A stretch of DNA of 64,000 nucleotides from Tomocerus qinae (GCA_020055645.1 CM034549.1:1178001-1242000), one strand, 5' to 3'; shown: positions 13,080 through 25,665, numbered from the stretch's first letter. The notes: a model not told the origin generated them from the letters alone. Program-made: numbers and translations.

Positions 13080-13865
13080 TGGATATAATTCATGTTGATG
13101 TTCAAGTTTAATCTAATTCCACTATTCACCTATCACGGTCACGCATCCCTTTAGTCTGGCGAGCTTTCTGTTAGGACTTGCCGTTAGTTTATTATTCCGT
13201 ATGCGTAATCTATAAAACGACAAGGACCGTAAGGCTAAATATTTTGCAATTCTGAAATTTTCTATCTACGGAGAAACGGAAACATTGGCCCCTGACAAGT
13301 AGCACTAGATAACAACAGATCAAAATAGATATTAAAGAATCATGGGTGGTTGTTTAGTATTTCAAATTTTATGCTCTTAATATTAATATCCTAGGTGAGA
13401 ATGATATTTTTTCCAAGTCAGAAACCCTTGAAAATCAATAATTTTTTGCAAAATGCTTAACACATAGCAACATTTTCAAAAGAGGAGAACCGGTTAAGGG
13501 CACATATTGCGATTTGACATTTGATTCATGGCTCACAGAAACAGAGCCTCAATAATCAGTACACGCATAGATTTATTAATGACAAAGGTCATACAGGAGT
13601 CTCGAAAATGGGTTTTTTTCCGTTTGGTAGATATTTGGTTGTAACCTCTGGTACTTTTAACAAGTAATTATATACTCGCATTGTTTTAGACGGGGTTTTC
13701 TAATGAAAACGGCCATGGCTCATAAACCTAAAGAGTCCAAATTTTTATGATGTGTTGGGGAATATAACCTGAATTTGTTGTATCATTTTCAAAAATGGGG
13801 TTTTTTTTGTTCAGGAGGAATTAATTCTTTTATACCAAAGAAATGGTTTGGGATCAAAAGAATAA
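13080..13865. other. Non-coding stretch
   Basis: AT-rich sequence with no supportable gene or clear repeat boundary. Confidence 0.35.
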
Positions 13866-14230
13866 GTATTACTGATAGTTTCAGTAGTCCGTGAAACGGC
13901 TATTTGGGAGTTGCACCTGGATACGCATTCTGATTGGTCGAAATTTTTTGAATCCAGCGATCTAATTGGTTATCGCAGTAATGAATATTCTATAGATTCC
14001 CCAGATGGGGGAATTTTAACAACATTTTGCAATTAGTACAAAATACAATACAATCCATAAATATTATACACAATGTACACAAAGTTTGGCTAGATTTAGG
14101 CAGCGGGATATCGTTGCATCAATTGCCCCCGTTGCCCCTAGTTTAGCCACTTAACCTATTATCTTTGCCATTTGCTTCCCGTTACTATTTCTGCCTCTTG
14201 TTTTGACCTAACCTAATTAAAAATACCGTA
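13866..14230. repeat. Two adjacent repeat-arm copies
   Basis: 13870-14095 is a single copy of the arm used twice in the foldback at 46124-48480 (shared start agtttcagtagtccgtgaaa). Then 14083-14215 matches one arm of the inverted repeat at 45390-45741 (ggctagatttaggcagcggg). The same two families are therefore neighbours here and near 45.4-46.4 kb, suggesting one composite parent element. Conceptual peptides from these arms are shadows. Confidence 0.6.
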
Positions 14231-14780
14231 TTAATCGATTTAGTTCCCCATATCGCAATTATTCCCCAGTTGGGGAACTAAATAAATAAATTTCGGAAAA
14301 TATGGCTCTCCAAATGTTTAGTTCCCCATATCGAAATAATTCCCCACCCTAAAATCCTAAATTAAAGGCATAAGAACCATATGATTATATTTGTGTTGCC
14401 ATAAGTGTATACATATACAGGGTGTATGAAAAGAAGTAGCATTATAGGTTGGTGAAAAGAAAACGTCATAAGTAATTTTGACCCCCCTGTGCAGAATCAG
14501 TTATTACCTACTGTGTTATGTATGTGTGTACAAAAATACATGCAAACTCAACCAAGGTAGTTCAATGTCAAATGTTTCCGAACTCCGAGTGAGGACAACA
14601 ATTTACAGCATAGATATGAATCAAAAGCTGTTGATCAAACATTACGAACTAACAATTAACCTACATTTAGACCAATAATATGAACTGCCTACTTTCGAAA
14701 TTTCAATGTTCTTCATACGAAATTCGATTTTCCCTATTTAAAATCATTTCCTTTTCTTAATATATTAGAGTTTTCAAAAT

Positions 14781-15460
14781 AATTCGAGTTCTTTGGAAAT
14801 AATTCGAGTTCTTTGGAAATAATTCGAGTTCTTTGGAAATAATTCGAGTTCTTTGGAAATAATTCGAGTTCTTTGGAAATAATTCGAGTTCTTTGGAAAT
14901 AATTCGAGTTCTTTGGAAATAATTCGAGTTCTTTGGAAATAATTCGAGTTCTTTGGAAATAATTCGAGTTCTTTGGAAATAATTCGAGTTCTTTGGAAAT
15001 AATTCGAGTTCTTTGGAAATAATTCGAGTTCTTTGGAAATAATTCGAGTTCTTTGGAAATAATTCGAGTTCTTTGGAAATAATTCGAGTTCTTTGGAAAT
15101 AATTCGAGTTCTTTGGAAATAATTCGAGTTCTTTGGAAATAATTCGAGGTCTTTGGAAATAATTCGAGTTCTTTGGAAATAATTCGAGTTCTTTGGAAAT
15201 AATTCGAGTTCTTTGGAAATAATTCGAGTTCTTTGGAAATAATTCGAGGTATTTGGAAATAATTCGAGGTCTTTGGAAATAATTCGATTTCTTTGAAAAT
15301 AATTCGAGTTCTTTAAAAATAATTCGAGTTCTTTGGAAATAATTCGAGTTCTTTGAAAATAATTCGAGTTCTTTAAAAATAATTCGAGTTCTTTGGAAAT
15401 AATTCGAGTTCTTTGAAAATAATTCGAGTTCTTTAAAAATAATTCGAGTACTTTGGAAAT
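14781..15460. repeat. 20-bp satellite, 34 units
   Basis: Exact 20-bp periodicity with unit aattcgagttctttggaaat. The first 18 units (14781-15140) are identical. Variants appear from 15141 on (cgaggt, then ctttaaaaat and ctttgaaaat). From about 15301 to 15460 three variants alternate in a 60-bp higher-order cycle. Degenerate units continue to about 15500 and one precedes at 14761. Because 20 is not a multiple of 3 and the unit lacks a stop on the minus strand, all three minus frames stay open; the resulting 241- and 278-codon frames are an arithmetic artefact. Confidence 0.97.
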
Positions 15461-15539
15461 ACTCGAAAACTTTCGAAAACACTCAAGAAGATTCGAAAAT
15501 GCTCGTTTTGGGAATACTCGAAAGGCAGGGTTACAATAT

Positions 15540-15775
15540 TTGTCCGGAAGAAATGAAAATTGTCCTGGGTGAAATAAGTTTTGTCTATGGACGAAATTAA
15601 TTATGTCCACTTTTGTCCTTGACGAAATTAATTGTGTCCACTTTTGTCCTGGACGAAATTAATTGTATCCACTTTTGTCCTGGAAGAAAATAATTTGTGT
15701 CCACTTTTGTCCTGGACGAAATTAATTTTATCCTGGGACAAATTGATGTTGTCCAATTTTAATAATCCATTTCAT
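15540..15775. repeat. Short tandem repeat, about 38-40 bp unit
   Basis: Five imperfect units built on acttttgtcctggacgaaat followed by taatt-g-gtcc. It directly follows the decayed edge of the 20-bp satellite. Non-coding. Confidence 0.75.
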
Positions 15776-16394
15776 CCTCCGTAATCCTGTCGAAAAGTGA
15801 CTTAGCTAAAGTGTTTTCGTTGCTCGCGGCAGCACAGGAAATCAATTTTAGATTGTTAACCAGGTTTCAATTCTAATAACAGTAAGGACGCAGTTTACGT
15901 TGGTTGCTAACGAAAAAAATATAATTTCCAAAATTTAACCCGTCAATTGTCACATCCGAAACCCCATAGTTAACCTACCCGGCCCCTTCCACTACCTCAA
16001 GGGGAAGTTTTGGCAGTGCAATATTGATAAACAAGATGCTATCAAGTCAATAACAAAATGAATTCCATGCGACATAAACGGCCGTCTAATGGTATAATAT
16101 TTGTAAATCTATTGGTTAGTACTTTGGCAACCGGTGGCAGATCCTTGTGGGGAAATGAAAAATTGAAAAGTGGGTCGAGTGGGTGGGAATGATGACGACA
16201 TTGGCGAGTGACATTGGGGGTTTCCAGGGGGCTTCCATTTTTTTGCATGCTAATTTAGTAGGCTAAATACAGGTAAATTAGAATCATGTGATGTTACGTG
16301 GGCACAGAAAGGTTTTTAGGACTTTTTGTGAAATTTCTTTGGGCATTTCAGCTGATGGACACCGACTTCGATATTACAAGATAGCAATTTTGAA

Positions 16395-19300
16395 ATGCCT
16401 TCTTTCTGTGCCGTAGCGGATTGCAAAAATAATAGCTCTATAAACAGTGAAGTGGCTTACCATCGGTTTCCTACTGACAATGTCCGTCTGGCCAATATCT
16501 GGATAACCAAATGTCGTTTGTCAAAAGAGTGTGTCAATATCAGAACATATCGCGTATGTTCCGCTCGGAAGATTCCGCTCTTCCAAACCGGAAGATTTTA
16601 AGCGTGACATGAGGAATGAAATTCTTGGGTTACCTTTGAGAAGACTTTTATTGAATAATGCAGTCCCTACCATATTTAAAGATAGGAAATCATATGTTGA
16701 GGACAAGACAGAACAGAACGATGCTCGGCAAAAAAGATTTGAAGTGAGAGCTAGAAAATCCCTTGTGAAAGATCTGCTACTTGAAAATAAAGGTGTCATT
16801 TAACAACACTAAATTATTTCTTTATATAATTAATAACAGATTACCTAAAAACGAGACTATTAACAATGCTTCGATCATTAGCATTTTATTAAATTTGATC
16901 TGCATATATTCACAGAAAACGAATGCAGACAAGAATGTCTGCAATCTGAAGAAGATGGAAATGGCGGGGATTCTAGTTTTGCAGATACAGCGGGTTAGGA
17001 CACATTTACGATAAATGTGTATATTTAATCTCAAAGCAGTGATTAAACGAAAAAAAGCAACAATTGTCAAACAAAGTAAGGTTATTGAAGTTCTTCAACG
17101 GCGGCTCACTAAATCCAAAATGAAGAAGAAAGCGTTAAAAACTGAAGAAAAATTGTCAATATTCAGTACAAGTCAATTAAAGAAATTGAAGGGACAGAAA
17201 AGAGTAAATTGGAGTGCGGAAGACATTGTGAAAGCGTTAACTGTAAGAAATGTAAGACTCAGAGCCTACGAAACGGCTAGACAAAAATGGAGGGTTCCAT
17301 TGCCGTGTCCTAGGACCTTACGCTTTTGGATACATTCATTCACCTGTACTCCCGGAATTCAATCGGATATATTGAAGATAATGGAAGCTCATGGTGAATT
17401 ATGCAAATGAAAGATAAATTGTGTGTGATCAGTTTTGAAGAAATGAGCGTGGATTCAAGCTTTATTTATGACAAGACATTCGATACCGTTACTTCATCTT
17501 TCAAGGCGCAAGTCGTAATGATCAGAGGAATATATGAACACCTCCCGGATACAAGGGGGAATCTCGAATAGTTAAAAATATAACATTAATTCCAATAGCA
17601 ACTAAGTTTGCAAATCAAAATTTTGCACATCTAGGAACTTTCCATAAACAAATGTAAAAATTTGTACTGATATTTTCCCATCCCATACATTCGTGCATCT
17701 GCACTAGAAAATCACTGATTAGTTATGATATTACATCATTAACTTATACCTAAACCTTTGTGTGCGAACTAAACAAAATAGTGGCAAAAAACTTAAAGAT
17801 AAACAATGGATAGCGTTTAGGTACAGAAATTACATTCATTATAATTTTTATTTCGCTATTATAGTCCATATCTCTAATCTTTTGTTCTTGGACTCTATTT
17901 TAATAATAGTTGAAACATTTCTAAAAGCTGAACATTCTTTTGGTGGCATTTCAAAAATATTTAAAAATTCTATTTAAAGTATTTTCGTTAAAAATTTCTT
18001 ATAAATATACTAAGCACTTTGTGGCCCCTTCACTTAATGCCTACAGTTTAAAGCTATACTTTCCGTAATGCTATATAGTCTAATTTCAAAATAGTAGTTG
18101 GATTGCTTCATTAAGAGATTGCTTTAAAAGATTGTTTTGCCACTAATGATAGTGGTGCTAAGTAATCAGCAAAATTGTCATAGAGGGTAAATGTGAATCA
18201 CAAAATTCGTTTTTGTTAGGTAATTCCCTAAGGATCTAAGACCACTAGTCTTACATCCATTAAAAAATTCATCAAACCCTACTCTTAAGTAGTTGCACTG
18301 AAAATTTCACATTTTTGTCTGTGTATTTTCTGACTGTTTGGAACATTCCAAACATTCTAAGGAATAATTGGAGTGTTCCATGGTCGCTAATTGGCTCAAC
18401 CCCTCCCAAATTTTGATGTGAAAGGAGATCACCATTAGCCAGATAGCCTCAGAAGCGATTCAGCTCTCTGAATAAAAGTGATAAAAAATTCTTTCTTAAA
18501 GAATAGATCCGCCAGTACTACCCACTAAAATACCGAGTCTATTTATTAATACATAGTGCATAAGCATAAATAGGGATATTTATTATTATTATATTAAAGT
18601 CAAGCAAGGACCCGGGATATAACCTTAGTGTCATAGTTCAATGTAACAGATAAAAATAGATAGTTCGATGATTTAAAAAAATTACTGCATGGCTAGTGGT
18701 CTCAGATCCGTAGTTCATAAACGTTTTATAAAAATGTTACTAGGGTATATGGTTAATTAATCGGATTAATCTGTCCGTAACTGTGCAACATTTAAGGAAA
18801 TTTTTAAAGGATACAATGGTTCTGGTTCAACATTTCAAGCTTTTAAAATTGAACGCACCCCTTAACATTTTTTCTGACTAGGTTTTTGAATCCGACTATA
18901 ATACTTTTTGGATTGCATTCAAAAGTATTTTTCAACACTGCAATGCATAAGCCCTGTCTCAGTCCTGGTTACTTATGCAAATCCCTACAGTATAGTAATC
19001 ATATCCATTTCGCGAGTAAAAAATCGAAGAGTACGTAATTCATGAACATTCCCTGAAACCTATAGTTTTGTTTATTCGTGAAATTGTAATTATATGGAAA
19101 TACTAAATCGAGATTCCCCCTTGTCCCCGTTAGCATTACATATCAAAACTGGAAACCACCGGTATGTTTTAATTTTGACACTGCTATGACTAAAGACATC
19201 CTGCTACACCTTATCGATGAAATTTATCAATCAGGTTACGATGTCGTAATTGTTGTGATTGATTTGGGAAGTGAAAACAGGTCATTAAGAAAAGAACTCA

Positions 19301-19880
19301 ATATTTCAGCAGAAAATGTGACCTACGTTTAATGAACCTCAAAGCTCTCATTTTATTGACGACAGTCAGCCTCCTGCTTTTAACTTTGTGAAGAAGAACA
19401 AAGAAGCAGAAGACCAAAGCAAAAATAATTTGAGAGATACTTTATCGTACGTATCAGGATATTTAGCATGGGTCCTTAAGAAGAAAGGTCTTGGAAATTA
19501 TGGTACTCCAACTGAAAAATGTACTTCGCGTATTGATTTGAAGACGTGAAGTACAGTACAGACGTGAATTCGTGGATACATATACTGTCTCGAGGTGGAT
19601 TTCTTGTTCCAAACGAAGTAATGCTCACCAACGTAAGAAAATGTGATCAACTCTTTGATCGTTTTTTAAAGAATTATATGGTAGGCCTCAAATGACATCA
19701 AAAATGGTCGAAAAGATGAAAAGAAGTGATAGTACCTTGATTGATGAGATTATTAATGAATTCGTCAAACTCCGTTTGAAGATTCGGATACGCCAGCTAA
19801 ATGTGAAGACTCGTCGTTTAAATATAAATTCGAAAAAATCAAAACAATTCGTTCAAAGTAGGAAACGAAAAGTGCAATAA
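16395..19880 (+). pseudogene. P-element/THAP9-like transposase, degenerate and interrupted
   Basis: The start (16395) encodes a THAP-type C2CH finger: CAVADC spacing, then a VCSA motif near residue 56. A small duplication at 16558-16585 (ttccgctc twice) breaks the frame there. Downstream, in other frames, are the helical region (16600-16800), a coiled-coil/HTH part ending VPLPCPRTLRFWI (17015-17410) and the start of the RNase H-like domain (ISFEEMSVDSS, 17411-17545). The domain resumes at 19126 with NWKPPVCFNFDTAMTK and VVIVVIDLGSENRSLRKEL, then NSWIHILSRGGF (19566-19601). Several frameshifts and stops make it inactive. It would have bound terminal repeats and cut DNA. The frame resumes because 17556-19125 is an insertion. 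Confidence 0.85.
17556..19125. mobile_element. 1.57-kb insertion with short inverted ends, inside the P-element
   Basis: The segment begins ACAAGGGGGAATCTCGA and ends with its exact 17-bp complement. Removing it rejoins the P-element catalytic domain (...MIRGIYEH then NWKPPV...). Inside is another inverted pair (about 18225-18260 with 18680-18720, sharing gaccactagtc). No convincing target duplication was found and there is no transposase frame. Non-autonomous DNA element; class unknown. Confidence 0.7.
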
Positions 19881-20779
19881 GTATTAAATTGTCCTATCCT
19901 TATGTATATATTATATTTATACTGTACATAAATTATTGTGTTATTATAATGTTATTGTAATGTAAATGAATGCAGGTTAAGCTATGTAGAATCCACATGT
20001 ATCTATATCATGGTCTTCATGTTAGCCTGTTATATAAATGTCAATTGAGACAGTAATGAAGATGATTGTATATCTACAATAGACTAATTTAGTTAGCTTA
20101 GGTATCCATAATTTATTTTTTTGATAAATTGAACAATACCTCTCGCTTCTGGCAGCGGCGTCTCAGATTGTATGCAAAAAATTAGTTATATGCATATAAA
20201 ATGCATAGAAATTCCTATACCCCTTTAGCTTGGGTCCTTATTTTACTCGCCAATGACGTCATTTTCGCTAATAGCAACAAAATTTGCATAATCTGCCATT
20301 CCTTTTCTATAATATTATATTCTATATTCCTTGGGCCCATCCATGTCGCATTTGATTTTCATGGGATTTTTTCAAAATTCAATTGACCTAGGCCAATGTG
20401 TCCAGCGAAACCCGGTACTCCCCTTTACAAATATCATAATCGACTTGTCCCCCTTTTCGAGGCAAACGTACTTATATTCCCACAGAAAAGTTCAATATAT
20501 GCATAGGACGGGCTTTGGATTCTGGTTTTTTGAATATTATTCCTAATTTTAAATAATATCCATAGAGATTTTATTATTTACTAAAATATGAAATTTGTTA
20601 TTATTTTCCCTGACCGCTATTCTTAAGGTTCAGGGATTTTCAAAATAAGGGAAATTGTTGGGGGAATTCAATAAATAAAGGTCGAATAAGGGGATGGGGA
20701 TGTATCTATGGCTACGATTTAAACATACATGAAGGCATTGAAAATTACTCTTTGACAATCCAGCAAAATGAAATGATAT
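19881..20779. other. Non-coding stretch with dispersed repeats
   Basis: Contains a partial copy of the repeat also present at 11620-11660 (cgacttgtcccccttttcga, 20435-20460). No gene seen. Confidence 0.35.
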
Positions 20780-21078
20780 AACTTTTTTGGGAAAAAAGAT
20801 TCGGCTCCGTGAATACTGGACGTAAAATGACAAGATTGGTCTCTAAAAACGCAGAATTGGCTGTTTTACAGTAATTCCCAAAAACATTCTTGATTTTATA
20901 CTCTAGTTTTGAGATATTACAATTTTGAATGTAAAAACCTTATATTCCACAGGCAAAGATGAAAATCAAGAATGTTTTTGGGAATTACTGTAAAACAGCC
21001 AATTTTCCTTTTTTAGAGACCAATCTTGACATTTTACGTCCAGTATTCACGGAGCCGAATCTTTTTTCCCAAAAAAAA
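20780..21078. repeat. Near-perfect hairpin repeat, about 118-bp arms
   Basis: Arms 20780-20898 and 20962-21078 are inverted copies with very few mismatches (landmarks attcggctccgtgaatactg and agtaattcccaaaaacattc). The loop is about 63 bp. The transcript of either strand would fold into a long double-stranded hairpin. No coding sequence. Confidence 0.85.
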
Positions 21079-21511
21079 TTAACGGCAGATTATATAGTCA
21101 AAGTTCATTCACGTGACTTGGTAACCGGGAATCTTAAGTGTGGGACATACGCGTAGCTATGACACAACAGGCCGTTTTTTGACTATCAATTCAATGTAAT
21201 ATCGCGGTTTCAAAGTTAAAAACACTAAAATATGAGTTTTTTGCAATTTTGAAACCACGATATTTTCAATACAAAGATGGAAAATGTCAAATTTTCGACA
21301 GGACTTCTCTTTAGAAAGTTCCTGTGAATTTTTTGGGTATTTACACTTCTTCGTAGGTCCAGTAAGTTCAGATCCTTAGGGACTTTGCTAAAAATGTCAT
21401 ACAATTTTTCCACTTGTATCTTTTTGTCCATGATGTACATGGTAATCAAGGGGTTTAGTGATACGTATCCATAGAGATTTTCTAATTTGCGAATCTATAC
21501 ACTTTTGAATT

Positions 21512-24124
21512 GAAGGCCCTAATTCGAAAAGTAACGGTTTCGAAACGACCCTATTTGTCCTATGTTTGCTGGTAAATAAATAATAACTATAGGGCTATCG
21601 CATATATTACGTTGAATGGAATAGTGAAATATATAGTAGTGTAATCGTCAATCGTGTATTGTTTGTAAAAATGTAGACTCGTTGCGTTAACAGTGAATGA
21701 ATACCAACACTTTATTGAAGATCTATAATATAAACATGCGTACAGCGAATCACTTTAACATATTCACGAACCGATACGAATTCTATGAAAACTTAAGGCA
21801 TAAGAAACAGCTAGAGAAACAATCTACTCAACCATATTAAAGTGCTAAATTTCATATGTATTAAGACAGCTCAATTTAAGAACGAAAAGTCAAAGTTTTC
21901 ATCTTCAACCTCATTTATAATATCCAATCGGGTATCATCTTCATCAAATGGCGCATTGAAAATAGTGTCGTAAAACACGTTTTCGGAAGGTTTGTAGAAT
22001 GTCTCCAGAAGCACGTCAACATTAGCTAATTTAGCGGGCGCAATAGGTAAAAAGTCATTATAAGCTATTGGAGTGGTTTGAATAACTTCCTGTAAATGAG
22101 CGATGGTGATAGTTGGTTTCAGGAGATGTAAAGGAGAATTAGTTTCGCCAGATAAAGTATTTCTCGAGAAGATGCCATGATTGGAATAGGAAAGTCCCCT
22201 TATTCCTGATATTTGACCTTTTAAAGGCCGAACTAACGGTGCCAGGCTGGTTTTGTAAGCGTGAATATTACAAATTAGACTTCCATCATTTAACATATCA
22301 TTGGTTACAGGATAATTTGCGTAAATGACTGTGAATGGTGCAGAGGGCTTGGCACTTCTGATCAAATCAACCCATTGAGAGGGGTAAAGTATTTTATCTT
22401 CCTTTCGTTTCTTCTTTTCTATTTGAGCAAAATCAGAGTCGATCAACATTCTACTGTGACCAGGAAATGGGAAGTCGAAAAAGAATAGTTTCAAATCTCC
22501 CTGGACAGATAGAATATAGGTAAGCCATTAGAAATCTGTTCTTGTTTTGTCCAAACGAGTTGTCACAGAATAGGTGCAGGTGGCGAATATTTTCATGAAT
22601 GAAGTTTTCAATATAAAACTTTACAAAGCTTAAGACTTCAGACGATCCTTTCATACCATAGTGCTCACAGTATGTAAACATGTGAGTCTCACCAGTCCTT
22701 AAATTGCGAATTCCAAAATTATAAAGCCACAACTGTCGCAGGAAAGAATTCTTTTCCAACGTTTGTAACCGGAAACGGTAAGTTTTTCTGATAGTCAAAA
22801 CAGAGATATAAGTGTGTTTCGTCCGTTTCAGCCATTGTTGCTCTTGACATCTTGCTATAAAATATACCAGCTTCTGACCAGTGTTCTTGTTGTTCCAAAC
22901 GTAGGCTAAATTCGTTATCTTCTTCACGATCTACTGCTGCTGCTGTTATTTTGGCCTTGAGAATTTCACATTTATCACATATATCACTTCGGGGAAAACC
23001 GAACCCTATATTATACTCGTAGTTGAAAATATTCACAAATTTAGATTCTTTGATACCATCGACGTATTCATTTGGATTTAATCTTGGATGCTCCAAGAGT
23101 AATTGGTGGTACAGAGATCTCATCGTTGTGTGCGATTCCAGAAATATCTTATTTCGGTTGTCATTAATCGAATAATGACTGCTTCTGGACTCCAAATTTT
23201 CAATAAAAGTACGTACGATTTGAAGCATTCCAGCATCTACTGTATAGTGACGTTCATGCTTGCCCCTGCCGTCAGAGATGGGTACTTGTCTCTGCAAAAC
23301 CTAATACATTTTTATTTATTAAAACCACTTTTAATTTACATTGTAATTAACTTTGGTAACTTAATACCTTTCTTTGCAAACGTGATCGCTTTATTCCGTG
23401 GACGTTGAGAAAGGTTTTTTGGCAAACCACTTCTATTCGCTCAGGTAGTTGAAGAATATAGTCGTATCTATGATTTTGGAGTGGTACTGTGCAACTTTGT
23501 AAATAAATATTCTGAGATTCGTGCGATGGATAACTGTTAAATTTTGTCAAAATCAGTTGCTTTTCTGCCATGTCCAATTTCAGGTGGCAGCCGTGACGGC
23601 AAGGTTCATTGACTACTTCTCTGGCCGGTTTTAGTTCATTTCCCCAGTGAGTACGATGTTCAAGTCCTTCGAAACATCCGAAAATTTAATTGCGTAATTG
23701 TCACATTTCATTTATGCGAATCAGTCTATAGTGACTATCGTAATTTTAATGCTATCAATTTCATTTCATTTAAATTATTATTTTCCTTACCTCTGGTTTT
23801 CAATACTTTTATAATATTGTGTCTCCATACTTCCGGATTCCGTGAGCGTTTTTTCGGTCTGACCGCTTGTTGAGGTGGATCCATAACATTGGATATGATA
23901 ATTTTATTTTGATTTTGATTATCTTAAACTTTTTTGATTAGTAATTACCTGTTTTAAATGCAGCACAACTAATGAAAAATTATGAACCCAGAATGACAAC
24001 TTAAGGAATGATGACAAAATATTTGTAGTTTCCCTCATATTTACAAGAAAACCATAATTTCTATGACAATTACAGCAATCTGCGATCATAATTTGAAACC
24101 GTTACTTTTCGAATTAGGGCCTTC
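21512..24124. mobile_element. DNA transposon with 30-bp perfect TIRs and AATT duplication
   Basis: The left TIR (21512-21541) starts GAAGGCCCTAATTCGAAAAG; the right TIR (24095-24124) is its exact complement over 30 bp. AATT flanks both sides (21508-21511 and 24125-24128). The only substantial gene inside is the minus-strand, frameshifted one described at 21871-23577. Length is 2,613 bp. Superfamily not assigned; the 4-bp AATT duplication could alternatively be read as part of an AT-rich target preference. Confidence 0.8.
21871..23577 (-). pseudogene. Transposon-encoded 'CDNxxGQNKN' protein, frameshifted
   Basis: Reading on the minus strand: exon-like segment 23577-23370 (ending at a donor AAAG|gtattaag), then 23297-22719 with a CDKC motif (SDICDKCEILKAK). 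Next is 22927-22451 with HLHLFCDNSFGQNKNRF, then 22494-21871 with FPGHSRMLIDSDFAQIEK. Continuity needs one frameshift near 22735 and another near 22475. The spaced acidic/aromatic blocks resemble a widespread arthropod and cnidarian family of presumed RNase H-fold transposon proteins (I associate the central block with Pfam DUF7869, from memory, unchecked). Placement between perfect TIRs supports it as the element's own protein. Function beyond that is not known to me. Confidence 0.7.
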
Positions 24125-24427
24125 AATTGCTTTGGTTCAGTTTGTATAGTGGTGCACCTTAATATGCATTTCTAAATAGGATCAGTCGTTTCAGATCCTT
24201 AGGAAATTTGCTAAAAAAAAGTTAACCTTGAATATGATAGTCAGAGTAAAACATAGATTGTTGCTAGGTGTTGAAATGCGCCCCCGTTAATGCGCTATAA
24301 TATTCGACTATCGACTACCAAAGTAGGGGCAATGAAATCCCGCTGCCTAAAAGCACCCATTTATTCAAAATATTTATTTATTGGTTAACTGCAAAAAATA
24401 TTCAAAAACAAAATCATATTAAGCAGG

Positions 24428-24836
24428 ACGTCCGTTGGCAACCGGCAAATTATTATGACTATCATATTTGCCTCTTAACTTTTGCACCAAAAGAATCAAC
24501 TCAAAAACCAAAAGAGCTACACGAAAGTTTAAATAGGGAAAAAGATGCTCCATAATCCACAGCATTCGGCTCCGAAAGAATATTACAAACATATTATTTC
24601 AATCTGGAGATATAAACGTTTTCGTGCGGAATTTGCAGTATGTCGTAACTACAGAGAAAAGTTTGAAATCTTTCGGAGCCGAATGCTGCGGATTATGGAG
24701 CATCTTTTTCGCTATTTAAACTTTCTTGTAGCTCTTTTGGATTTATTGAGTTGATTCTTTTGGTGCAAAAAAAGTTAAGAGGTAAAATATGTTAGTCAGA
24801 ATAATTTGCCGGTTGCCAACGGACGTTTCCCTTAAA
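24428..24836. repeat. Foldback element with about 150-bp arms
   Basis: Arms 24428-24578 and 24671-24836 are inverted copies (tips acgtccgttggcaaccggca; inner ends agcattcggctccgaaag). The loop is about 92 bp. Non-coding. Confidence 0.8.
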
Positions 24837-24901
24837 GTGATTGTGTATACGATTTGGGAATCTCTGGTGACTATCAAAATACATGTTAAAATTTTTTGCC
24901 A

Positions 24902-25206
24902 TTCTTGATATAACTTCCAGAGTTTTACTCCGATTTTCTAATGAAGTACATTTCCGGAAAGGTAAAAACATTGGCTAGGATTAAATTTGGGAAAATTTTC
25001 GATTTTTTTGATTATTTAGCAGTAGCAATGGTTCAAAATTTTATGCGAATTTCTATCCAGATGTCATCATTAAAGTATGACATGTATAAAAACTGAGGCA
25101 ATAATCGAACATTTTCCCAAATTAAATCCTAGCCAATGCGTTTGCCTTTCCGAAAATGTACATCATTAGAAAATCGGAGTTAAACTCTGGAAGTTATATC
25201 AAAAAT
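24902..25206. repeat. Foldback element with about 104-bp arms
   Basis: Arms 24902-25005 and 25103-25206 pair (landmarks ttgatataacttccagagtt and ttggctaggattaaatttgg). It lies 65 bp from the previous foldback and probably forms a composite with it and with the repeat at 25198-25435. Confidence 0.8.
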
Positions 25207-25435
25207 AGCAAAGAGAGTTTCATGAAAAAGGTTAAAATGTAAACTGCCTCATACTTGACCGGATGTGCAAGTCATAGAATATCCGACATTGAAGCAATGG
25301 ACTGATATCAACTTGACATGAGCTAGAGCATAGAGCTTTTTCTCTATGCCAACGCTGATGGTGTCATAATTTTCATAGTGTCATTGCTTGATCACAGTCA
25401 GTAGTAATTCGATCCCATGGTTACTGATGTCCCAC
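25198..25435. repeat. Dispersed repeat, second copy at about 39848-40100
   Basis: Direct copy of the segment near 39848-40100 inside the LTR element; both contain tacttgaccggat, agcatagagctttt and attcgat(t)ccatggtta. No coding potential. Confidence 0.7.
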
Positions 25436-25499
25436 CCCCACCCAAGGGATAGAAGTGCAATACTCGAAATAATGGAAATGCATAGACTAAAATATGTCC

Positions 25500-25665
25500 C
25501 TGTACAATAAGACTGCTAATGCTATTGTGATATAGCTGCAACTTCCTTATTGGTTCCTACCCTTGGCTATTGTTTGTTACCCTTGGTTATTGGTTGCTAC
25601 CCTAACACGTGGGTATATAAACTGCACCATGGGGATAATACGTCAATAGCAGTCTTATTGTACAG
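25500..25665. mobile_element. Short MITE, 166 bp
   Basis: Terminal inverted repeat CTGTACAATAAGACTGCTA at the left is matched by its complement at the right end. The interior carries repeated attgg/ttggt-tac words. Non-coding; target duplication not clear. Confidence 0.7.

Noticed and set aside
14757-15610. Minus-strand frames of 241 and 278 codons with a 20-residue repeat
   Set aside because: They arise because a 20-bp unit without a stop is open in all three frames. Both frames give the same peptide in shifted form, so there is no sign of selection on one frame.
16042-16248. 68-codon minus frame similar to one at 11588-11866
   Set aside because: Similarity comes from a shared dispersed repeat; neither frame is intact or domain-bearing.
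20630-21449. Frames at 20630-20833, 20959-21156 and 21225-21449
   Set aside because: The first two are the two arms of one hairpin read on opposite strands; the third has no motif.
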